Origin: an uncultured Collinsella sp.
GTDB lineage: Bacteria; Actinomycetota; Coriobacteriia; Coriobacteriales; Coriobacteriaceae
Length of the DNA stretch: 12,447 nucleotides
Reading direction: 5' to 3'
Assembly (NCBI GenBank): GCA_900549215.1
Contig: URNJ01000045.1
Span: forward strand, 1-12,447
Shown here: positions 6,142-12,447 of the stretch, piece by piece
Position numbering within the stretch: the stretch's first letter is position 1
How the letters are laid out: each line of letters starts with the position of its first letter
Program-made: the position numbers and the translations under genes
The notes under the pieces: model-generated
Told to the model about the DNA's origin: nothing
What the model saw: the letters and a program-made list of their open reading frames with translations, nothing else
Database searches by the model: none

Positions 6142-6289
6142 TTACAAGTAGATTCACGCGCGTCGGATGTTTCGCCGCATCCGACGCGCGTATAGGCGGC
6201 CTCCGCGGGGTCGCCGGCGCTGTGCTAGCGCTACACCGTATTTGCGCCCGCCGCGCGGTCTCGCCGGGCGTTACAGAGAGGAGCTCATT
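6142..6289 (+). other. Structured 148-base gap between ssnA and ygfK
   Basis: The gap is very GC-rich and holds three stems: the 14-bp hairpin at 6156-6191, GCGCT/AGCGC at 6217-6231, and CGCCCG/CGGGCG at 6245-6270. The AGAGAGGAG ribosome site for ygfK follows at about 6275-6283. I see no clear promoter and no small gene. Confidence 0.4.
6156..6191 (+). terminator. Intercistronic hairpin after ssnA (no T-run)
   Basis: ACGCGCGTCGGATG (6156-6169) and CATCCGACGCGCGT (6178-6191) form a perfect 14-bp stem with loop TTTCGCCG, 14 bases after the ssnA stop. No T-run follows. Its top (GGATG, loop with TCGCC, CATCC) matches the hairpin after the permease (GGACG, TCGCC, CGTCC) with a compensated base pair. 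Confidence 0.5.
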
Positions 6290-9289
6290 ATGAGCGACAT
6301 CATGAGGCCGATCCCGTTTTCGCAGCTGATGAACTGGATCATCGAGGAGCACAAGACTCAGGGCGCCGTCTTTGGCGTGCGCAAGATGGTCACGACCAAC
6401 CAGGAGGGTGCGCTTCCCATTTTTGACGAGCGCATCGAGACTCCGTTTGGCCCGGCCGCCGGTCCCAACACGCAGCTGGCCCAGAACATCGTGGCCTCTT
6501 ATGTGGCTGGTTCCCGCTTCTTTGAGCTTAAGACCGTTCAGGTTATGGACGGCGAGGAGCTCTCCAAGTGCGTTAACAAGCCCTGCATTGTGGCGCAGGA
6601 CGAGTGCTACAACTGCGAGTGGTCGACCGAGCTCGAGGTTCCGCAGGCCTTTGCCGAGTACGTGAAGGCATGGTTCGCCTGCCACCTGATCGCTCGCGAG
6701 TACGGCCTGGGCAGCCCGGACGGCTTTGTCTTTAACATGTCGGTGGGCTATGACCTGGAGGGCATTAAGAGCCCCAAGGTCGATGCGTACATTGAGGGCA
6801 TGAAGGACGCCAGCGGCTCCGAGGTTTGGAACGAGTGCCGCACGTGGGCGCTCGCTAACCTGGACAAGTTTGAGCATGTCGATGCTGCGTTTGTCGAGTC
6901 CATCCCGGCGCGCGTCTCCAACTCCATTACCGAGTCCACGCTGCACGGCTGCCCGCCCGCCGAGATCGAGCGCATCGCGACCTACCTCATCACCGAGAAG
7001 GGCCTCAACACCTACATCAAGTGCAACCCCACGCTGCTGGGCTATGAGTTTGCCCGCCAGCGCCTCAACGAGCTGGGCTTTGACTACATCGTCTTCGATG
7101 ACACGCACTTCCGCGAGGACCTGCAGTGGGCCGATGCCGTGCCCATGTTCGAGCGCCTGATTGCCCTGTGCGCCGAGCGCGGTTTGGAGTTTGGCGTCAA
7201 GCTCACCAACACCTTCCCCGTCGATGTGACGAGGAACGAGCTGCCCTCCACCGAGATGTACATGTCGGGCCGTTCGCTGTTCTCGCTGACCATCGAGGCC
7301 GCCCGCCGCATTACCGAGCAGTTCGATGGCAAGCTGCGCATCAGCTACTCCGGCGGTGCTACGGTCTACAACATCCGCGCCCTGTACGATGCCGGCATTT
7401 GGCCCGTCACCCTGGCGACCGACGTGCTCAAGCCTGGTGGCTACGAGCGCTTTAGCCAGATGGCCGGCGAGTTTACCGATCTGGACGGCAAGCCGTTTGA
7501 GGGTGTCTCTCTCGACGCCGTGACCGCGATCCAGGTCGATTCGCTTACCAACCCGCTCTATAAGAAGCCGCTGCGCCCGCTGCCCGATCGCAAGGTCGCC
7601 GGTAAGAGCCCGCTTTCCGACTGCTTTACCACGCCGTGCCGCACGAGCTGCCCCATCCAGCAGGATATTCCCGCCTACCTGGCGGCTGTTGACGAGGGTC
7701 GCTACGAGGACGCGCTCAACATTATCATCGAGCGCAACGCCCTGCCGTTCATTACCGGCACCATCTGTCCGCATCCCTGCGGCCGTGCCTGCGAGCGTGC
7801 GTTCTACGAGCCCGAGGGCGCCCAGATTCGCGCCAGCAAGCTCAAGGCCGCCCGCGAGGCCATGACCGCCGTGCTGCCCAAGCTGCGCGCCCAGGCCATC
7901 GCAAACGACGGCGAGCGCAACGTTGCCGTTATCGGCGGCGGCCCGGCCGGCCTGGCGACGGCGTTCTTCCTGACGCGTGCCGGCGTGCCCGTCACCATCT
8001 TCGAGGCCCGCGACTCTCTCGGCGGCGTGGTCCGTCACGTGATCCCCGAGTTCCGTATCGCCAGCGACGATATCTCCCACGATGCCGAGCTCTGCCTGGC
8101 CTTTGGCGCCAAGGTGCAGCTCAACGCTCGCGTTGATTCCATCGACGAACTCAAGGCTCAAGGCTTTACTGACGTGGTCGTGGCCACCGGTGCCTGGATG
8201 CCCGGCTCTGCGGGCTTGGGCGAGGGTGCCGAGCTCGATGTGCTGGAGTTCCTCGAGGCCGCCAAGAAGGGCGAGAAACTCGAACTGGGCGAGGACGTCG
8301 TGGTCATTGGCGCCGGCAACACCGCCATGGACGCGGCCCGCGTGGCCAAGCGCCTGGCCGGCGTGAAGAACGTGCGCCTGGTGTATCGCCGCACCAAGAA
8401 GCAGATGCCCGCCGACGAGGAAGAGCTCGATCTTGCTCTTGCCGACGGCGTTGAGTTCTGCGAGCTGCTGGCGCCCAAGGCGCTCAACGGCTCCGTGCTG
8501 ACCTGCGACGTTATGGAGCTCGGCGAGCCGGATGCAAGCGGCCGTCGCAGTCCCGTCGCCACGGGCGAGACCGTCGAGCTTTCCGCCACCACGGTGATCG
8601 GCGCCGTGGGCGAGGGCATCGATGCCAGCCTTTACGATGCCGCGGGCGTCGAGCACGACCGTCGCGGCCGTCTTGCCGCCACCTCCACCGGCGTTGAGGG
8701 CGTCTGGGCTGCGGGCGACTGCCGTCGCGGTCCTGCCACCGTGGTCGAGGCTATCGCCGACGCCGCGGAGGTCGCCCGTGCCATCGCCGGCGTGGACTTT
8801 AACAAGTACGCCGACTGCAACGAGCAGGCCGGCCGCGAGGACACCTGCTACGAGCGCAAGGGGTCGCTGTGCCGCGACAAGCGCAACTGCACCAAGACCC
8901 GCTGCCTGGGCTGCGGCTCGGTGTGCGAGGTCTGCTGCGACGTGTGCCCCAACCGCGCCAACGTGGCAATTAAGGTGCCGGGCCTGGCCAAGCATCAGGT
9001 CGTCCATGTCGACGGCATGTGCAACGAGTGCGGTAACTGCGCCGTGTTCTGCCCCTACCAGGAGGGTCGTCCCTACAAGGACAAGCTCACCCTGTTCTGG
9101 AGCGAGCAGGACATGGAGAACTCCGAGAACGAGGGCTTCCTGGCCGTGGACGAGGACCACTTTAAGGTCCGCGTCGCCGGCACGGTCCGCACCGTCTCGG
9201 TCGATGCCGTCAACACCGGTCTTCCCGAGGCCGTCCGCCTGACCATCAGGGCCGTGCGCGACAACTATTCGTACCTTCTTAAGAAATAG
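6290..9289 (+). CDS. ygfK: YgfK, multi-domain flavin/Fe-S oxidoreductase (annotated in databases as putative selenate reductase subunit)
   Basis: The protein has 999 residues, close to E. coli YgfK (about 1030). An N-terminal dihydroorotate/dihydropyrimidine dehydrogenase-like barrel (about 45-395) starts with TPFGPAAGP at 51-59. A GltD-like Fe-S region follows, with Cys445, 450, 454, 493, 497 and 501. Next come a dinucleotide fold (GGGPAG, 549-554) and a second one (GAGNTAMD, from 674) for FAD and NAD(P)H. The C-terminal ferredoxin part has Cys872, 875, 879, 882, 883 and 886, then the classical CxxCxxCxxxCP at 911-922. The order resembles dihydropyrimidine dehydrogenase with its parts rearranged, which fits reduction or oxidation of a purine-derived ring using pyridine nucleotide. 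There is no molybdopterin domain, so the name selenate reductase is misleading. The start is set by AGAGAGGAG six bases upstream. The next gene begins 11 bases after the stop. Confidence 0.95.
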   Translation: MSDIMRPIPFSQLMNWIIEEHKTQGAVFGVRKMVTTNQEGALPIFDERIETPFGPAAGPNTQLAQNIVASYVAGSRFFELKTVQVMDGEELSKCVNKPCIVAQDECYNCEWSTELEVPQAFAEYVKAWFACHLIAREYGLGSPDGFVFNMSVGYDLEGIKSPKVDAYIEGMKDASGSEVWNECRTWALANLDKFEHVDAAFVESIPARVSNSITESTLHGCPPAEIERIATYLITEKGLNTYIKCNPTLLGYEFARQRLNELGFDYIVFDDTHFREDLQWADAVPMFERLIALCAERGLEFGVKLTNTFPVDVTRNELPSTEMYMSGRSLFSLTIEAARRITEQFDGKLRISYSGGATVYNIRALYDAGIWPVTLATDVLKPGGYERFSQMAGEFTDLDGKPFEGVSLDAVTAIQVDSLTNPLYKKPLRPLPDRKVAGKSPLSDCFTTPCRTSCPIQQDIPAYLAAVDEGRYEDALNIIIERNALPFITGTICPHPCGRACERAFYEPEGAQIRASKLKAAREAMTAVLPKLRAQAIANDGERNVAVIGGGPAGLATAFFLTRAGVPVTIFEARDSLGGVVRHVIPEFRIASDDISHDAELCLAFGAKVQLNARVDSIDELKAQGFTDVVVATGAWMPGSAGLGEGAELDVLEFLEAAKKGEKLELGEDVVVIGAGNTAMDAARVAKRLAGVKNVRLVYRRTKKQMPADEEELDLALADGVEFCELLAPKALNGSVLTCDVMELGEPDASGRRSPVATGETVELSATTVIGAVGEGIDASLYDAAGVEHDRRGRLAATSTGVEGVWAAGDCRRGPATVVEAIADAAEVARAIAGVDFNKYADCNEQAGREDTCYERKGSLCRDKRNCTKTRCLGCGSVCEVCCDVCPNRANVAIKVPGLAKHQVVHVDGMCNECGNCAVFCPYQEGRPYKDKLTLFWSEQDMENSENEGFLAVDEDHFKVRVAGTVRTVSVDAVNTGLPEAVRLTIRAVRDNYSYLLKK

Positions 9290-9300
9290 GCGAGTCTCTT

Positions 9301-9780
9301 ATGGCCAAATCCATTCAACATAACGTGGCCTACGTTGCCTGCGGAAGTGGTTGCGCTTCCGCAGGCGGCGACGCCCGCTGCAGCGAAGGCTGCATTGGCT
9401 GTGGCGCCTGCGTCACGGCCTGCCCCCACGGCGCCATTGCGCTGGTCGATGGCATCGCCCGCGTGGATCGCTCCAAGTGCACGGGCTGTGGCCTGTGCGG
9501 TATGGCGTGCCCGCAGCGCGTGATTGCCTTCGTTCCCGGCTACCAGAACATTCTGGTGCGCTGCAACAACACAGATAAGGGCGCCATCGCTCGCAAGATC
9601 TGCGACACGAGCTGCATCGGTTGCGGCATGTGCGCTAAAAAGTGCCCTGCCGGCGCTATCCGCATCGAGGACAACTGCGCCCATATCGACGGCGTGGACT
9701 GCCTGTCGTGCGGCATGTGCGCCGTCGTCTGCCCGCATGGCGCCATCCACGACCGCACCGGCATCGCCGCCGGCGTGTAG
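9301..9780 (+). CDS. Ferredoxin-like protein with four CxxCxxCxxxCP motifs (RnfB C-terminus-like)
   Basis: This 159-residue protein is almost entirely Fe-S motifs. Complete CxxCxxCxxxCP sets begin at Cys31, Cys60, Cys105 and Cys134, so four 4Fe-4S clusters are expected. Extra cysteines (14, 18, 27, 101) could add another centre. The middle part (RCNNTDKGAIARKICDTSCIGCGMC) resembles the C-terminal half of RnfB-type proteins, but there is no membrane anchor or signal peptide. It is packed 11 bases after ygfK and 12 bases before xdh, so the three genes are surely co-transcribed and the protein probably carries electrons between the two enzymes. In E. coli the same slot is held by ygfM, an FAD-binding protein. 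The ribosome site (GGCGAG) is weak, consistent with translational coupling. The function is inferred from motifs and context. Confidence 0.92.
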   Translation: MAKSIQHNVAYVACGSGCASAGGDARCSEGCIGCGACVTACPHGAIALVDGIARVDRSKCTGCGLCGMACPQRVIAFVPGYQNILVRCNNTDKGAIARKICDTSCIGCGMCAKKCPAGAIRIEDNCAHIDGVDCLSCGMCAVVCPHGAIHDRTGIAAGV

Positions 9781-9792
9781 AAGGGAATCACC

Positions 9793-12447
9793 ATGGCACA
9801 GGAATTCACTTTTACCGTTAACGGCGTCGAGCGCACGACGACGGAGAATAAACCGCTGCTGCGCTACCTGCGCGACGACCTGCATATCCATTCCGCCAAG
9901 GACGGCTGCTCCGAAGGTGCTTGCGGTACCTGCACCATCCATGTGGACGGTGCGGCCGTCAAGGCGTGCGTGCTGACCACTGCTCTTGCTGCCGGTCGCA
10001 ACATCGTAACCGTCGAGGGCCTGCCCGAGGACGTGCGCGAGGCCTTTGTGTACGCCTTTGGCGCCGTGGGCGCCGTGCAGTGCGGTTTTTGCATTCCCGG
10101 CATGGTCATGGCGGGCGCAGCGCTCATCGCCGAGGACCCCGAGCCCACCGAGGAGCAGATTAAGTACGCCATTCGCGGTAACGTCTGCCGCTGCACCGGC
10201 TACAAAAAGATTATCGAGGGCATCTCGCTGGCCGCTGCGGTGCTCCGCGGCGAAAAGCAGATCGATGAGGACCTGGAGCGCGGCGATGACTACGGCGTGG
10301 GCAAGCGCGCCTTCCGTATCGACGTGCGCAAGAAGGTGCTCGGCGAGGGCAAGTATCCCGACGACATCGACGAGCTCGATCAGCCGGGCCTGACCTATGC
10401 CAGCGCCGTGCGCTCCAAGTATCCGCGCGCCCGCGTGCTCTCCATCGACACCTCCAAGGCCGAGGCCCTGCCCGGTGTGGTGGGCATCCTGCGCGCCGAG
10501 GACGTGCCGGTCAACCAGGTCGGCCACCTTATCCAGGACTGGGACGTCATGATCGCCCAGGGCGATATCACCCGCTGCGTGGGTGACGCCATCGTGCTGG
10601 TGGTTGCCGAGGACGAGGCGACGCTCGAGAAGGCCAAGAAGCTCGTAAAGATTGACTACGAGCCGCTGGAGCCCGTGCGCAACATTGTCGAGGCCAAGGC
10701 TGCCGACGCCCCGCGCCTGCACGACAGCTTCTTTGCCTTTGGCAACACGGTGGAGCTCAAGGACAACGTGTGCCAGAGCCGTCACGTGACGCGCGGCGAC
10801 GCCGCCAAGGCGCTGGCAGAAAGCGCGTTTACCGTGACGCAGCGCTTTACCACGCCCTTTACCGAGCATGCCTTCTTGGAGCCCGAGTGCGCCGTCGCCT
10901 TCCCGTACAAGAACGGCGTCAAGGTGCAGTCGACCGACCAGGGTGCCTACGACACGCGCAAAGAGTGTGCCCACATGTTTGGCTGGGACAACGAGCCCGA
11001 GCGCGTGGTCGTCGAGACCATGCTTGTGGGCGGCGGCTTTGGCGGCAAGGAGGACGTGTCCATCCAGCACCTGGCCGCGCTCGCCGCATATAAGTTCCAG
11101 CGTCCCGTGAAGTGCAAACTCACGCGCGCCGAGTCGCTCGCGTTCCATCCCAAGCGCCACGCCATGGACGGCACCTTTACGCTGGGCTGCGACGCCGAGG
11201 GCAACTTTACCGGTCTGGACTGCGAGATCAACTTTGACACCGGCGCCTACGCGTCGCTGTGCGGCCCGGTGCTCGAGCGTGCCTGCACGCATGCCGTCGG
11301 CCCCTACAAGTACCAGAACACCGACATTCGCGGCTTTGGCTACTACACCAACAACCCGCCCGCCGGCGCGTACCGCGGCTTTGGCGTTTGCCAGTCCGAG
11401 TTTGCGCTCGAGAGCCTGATCGACCTGCTGGCAGAGAAGGTCGGCCTGGATCCGTGGGAGATTCGTTACCGAAACGCTATCGAGCCGGGCGAGGTTTTGC
11501 CCAACGGCCAAATTGCCGATTGCTCCACGGCGCTGAAGGAGACGCTGCTCGAGGTCAAGGATGCCTACTATGCGCATCCCGGACACGCCGGCATTGCCTG
11601 CGCCATGAAGAACGCCGGCGTGGGCGTGGGCCTGCCCGATGCCGGCCGCTGCAAGATTCGCATCGAGGACGGCGTGGCCGTGGTCTATGCCGCCACGTCC
11701 GACATCGGCCAGGGCTGCAACACCGTCTTTTTGCAGGACGTTGCCGAGGCATGCGGTCTGCCGCTTCGCTGCATTGCCAACGGCGAGTGCTCCACCGAGA
11801 ACGCTCCCGACTCCGGCACCACGTCTGGCTCGCGTCAGACGGTCGTGACCGGCGAGGCCGTGCGCGGTGCCGCCTTCCTGCTGCGCGATGCCATGGTCGG
11901 CATCGAGGCCGGCAAGCCTGCGCCTGCCGCCCCGGTGAGCGCCCATGGTGACGGCGTCAAGATTGAGTACGACGACGGTCGCGCCTATCAGCTGCGCACG
12001 CAGGAGCTCGTCGCCGGCCAGGGTATGCATCCTCAGGATCCCGCGGCCGCCATCAAGGCGCTCGAGGGATGCGAGTTTGGCTACGTGTACCTGGAGCCGA
12101 CCGACAAGCTGGGCGCTGACGTTCCCAACCCCAAGAGCCACATCTGCTACGGCTTTGCCACGCATGTGGTCATTTTGGATGATGACGGCCGCGTGAGCGA
12201 GATCTATGCCGCGCACGATTCCGGCAAGGTGGTCAACCCCATCTCCATCCAGGGTCAGATTGAAGGCGGCGTGCTCATGGGTATGGGCTATGCGCTTACC
12301 GAGGACTGGCCGCTCAAGGACTGCGTACCCCAGGCAAGGTACGGTACGCTCGGGTTGTTCCGTGCGCCCGAGATTCCGGATATTCACGCCATTTACGTGG
12401 AGAAGGACGAGCTGCTGCCTGTGGCGTACGGCGGCAAGGGCATCGGC
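9793..12447 (+). CDS. xdh: Selenium-dependent-type xanthine dehydrogenase, 2Fe-2S plus molybdenum domains; C-terminus off the window
   Basis: 885 codons are present and the frame is open at the right edge. Residues 1-155 carry two 2Fe-2S centres: Cys39, 44, 47, 59 and Cys97, 100, 132, 134. The molybdenum cofactor part follows directly with no FAD domain: Gln383 in DQGAYDTRKE, GGGFGGKED at 413-421, Arg528 in AYRGFGVCQSEF, DIGQG at 637-641 and DSGTTSGSRQT from 673. The window stops at GGKGIG (880-885), so the catalytic glutamate expected next is just outside. The fused small-plus-large layout without FAD, and the ygfK/ssnA context, match the selenium-dependent family including E. coli XdhD, in which selenium is a labile Mo ligand rather than selenocysteine. 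No in-frame TGA occurs. The ATG has AAGGGA eight bases upstream. Hydroxylation of hypoxanthine/xanthine, or the reverse reaction on urate, is likely. Confidence 0.93.
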   Translation, partial: MAQEFTFTVNGVERTTTENKPLLRYLRDDLHIHSAKDGCSEGACGTCTIHVDGAAVKACVLTTALAAGRNIVTVEGLPEDVREAFVYAFGAVGAVQCGFCIPGMVMAGAALIAEDPEPTEEQIKYAIRGNVCRCTGYKKIIEGISLAAAVLRGEKQIDEDLERGDDYGVGKRAFRIDVRKKVLGEGKYPDDIDELDQPGLTYASAVRSKYPRARVLSIDTSKAEALPGVVGILRAEDVPVNQVGHLIQDWDVMIAQGDITRCVGDAIVLVVAEDEATLEKAKKLVKIDYEPLEPVRNIVEAKAADAPRLHDSFFAFGNTVELKDNVCQSRHVTRGDAAKALAESAFTVTQRFTTPFTEHAFLEPECAVAFPYKNGVKVQSTDQGAYDTRKECAHMFGWDNEPERVVVETMLVGGGFGGKEDVSIQHLAALAAYKFQRPVKCKLTRAESLAFHPKRHAMDGTFTLGCDAEGNFTGLDCEINFDTGAYASLCGPVLERACTHAVGPYKYQNTDIRGFGYYTNNPPAGAYRGFGVCQSEFALESLIDLLAEKVGLDPWEIRYRNAIEPGEVLPNGQIADCSTALKETLLEVKDAYYAHPGHAGIACAMKNAGVGVGLPDAGRCKIRIEDGVAVVYAATSDIGQGCNTVFLQDVAEACGLPLRCIANGECSTENAPDSGTTSGSRQTVVTGEAVRGAAFLLRDAMVGIEAGKPAPAAPVSAHGDGVKIEYDDGRAYQLRTQELVAGQGMHPQDPAAAIKALEGCEFGYVYLEPTDKLGADVPNPKSHICYGFATHVVILDDDGRVSEIYAAHDSGKVVNPISIQGQIEGGVLMGMGYALTEDWPLKDCVPQARYGTLGLFRAPEIPDIHAIYVEKDELLPVAYGGKGIG

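Noticed and set aside
6167..6289. YgfK starting at the ATG at 6167
   Set aside because: The extra 41 residues are mostly Arg/Pro encoded by the structured gap. AGAGAGGAG precedes the ATG at 6290.
6122..9160. A 1012-codon open frame on the minus strand opposite ygfK
   Set aside because: It mirrors ygfK codon by codon, is rich in Gly/Ala/His/Leu with no family motif, and is explained by high GC at third positions of the real gene.
6290..9289. Reading YgfK as a true selenate reductase
   Set aside because: Selenate reductases are molybdopterin enzymes. This protein has flavin, pyridine-nucleotide and Fe-S domains only, so the database name should not be taken as function.
9265..12387. A 1040-codon open frame on the minus strand opposite the ferredoxin and xdh genes
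   Set aside because: It spans two real genes on the other strand, has low-complexity composition and no ribosome site; it is an antisense shadow.
9793..12447. A selenocysteine codon in the selenium-dependent dehydrogenase
   Set aside because: No in-frame TGA occurs. In this family selenium is a labile ligand of the molybdenum centre, not an encoded residue.
1..12447. CRISPR arrays, tRNA or rRNA genes, insertion sequences
   Set aside because: No regularly spaced repeats, no tRNA-like cloverleaf arms and no transposase or terminal inverted repeats were seen on either strand.

Overview
The window is high-GC bacterial DNA whose gene content and protein style fit an anaerobic gut actinomycete of the Coriobacteriia, most likely Collinsella or a close relative. 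That placement rests on recall and was not tested by a search.

Layout. (1) Positions 1-1377, minus strand: a U32-family protein whose frame runs off the left edge and already carries the start of a YhgE/Pip-type membrane domain, so it looks like a fusion. (2) 1378-1696: divergent intergenic region with a leader hairpin for the next gene. (3) 1697-2074, plus: RidA. (4) 2187-2843, minus: a DauR/YheO-like regulator with a PAS-like domain and a helix-turn-helix, convergent with ridA and sharing a bidirectional terminator at 2104-2142. (5) 2844-3195: a 352-base divergent control region with a good sigma70-type promoter overlapped by a Fur-box-like sequence, plus repeated TTGACCA words. (6) 3196 to the right edge, plus: an NCS2 nucleobase permease, SsnA, YgfK, a four-cluster ferredoxin-like protein and a selenium-dependent-type xanthine dehydrogenase cut off by the window end.

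How it fits together. The ssnA-ygfK-(electron carrier)-xdh order matches the core of the anaerobic purine/urate catabolic cluster of gut bacteria, known in E. coli as ssnA-ygfK-ygfM-xdhD. The permease would import a purine. The Mo/Se hydroxylase would exchange electrons with the purine ring through its 2Fe-2S centres. The multi-cluster ferredoxin and the flavin/Fe-S enzyme YgfK would link those electrons to NAD(P)H, and SsnA would carry out a hydrolytic step. RidA may remove 2-aminoacrylate made later in the pathway, although the enzyme that would make it (YgeX) is not in the window. The divergent regulator is the obvious candidate controller.

Most worth a second look: the U32-YhgE fusion, the ferredoxin-like protein sitting where E. 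coli has the FAD protein YgfM, glutamines replacing two key acidic residues of the permease, the Fur-like box in the permease promoter, and two covarying intercistronic hairpins that flank ssnA.
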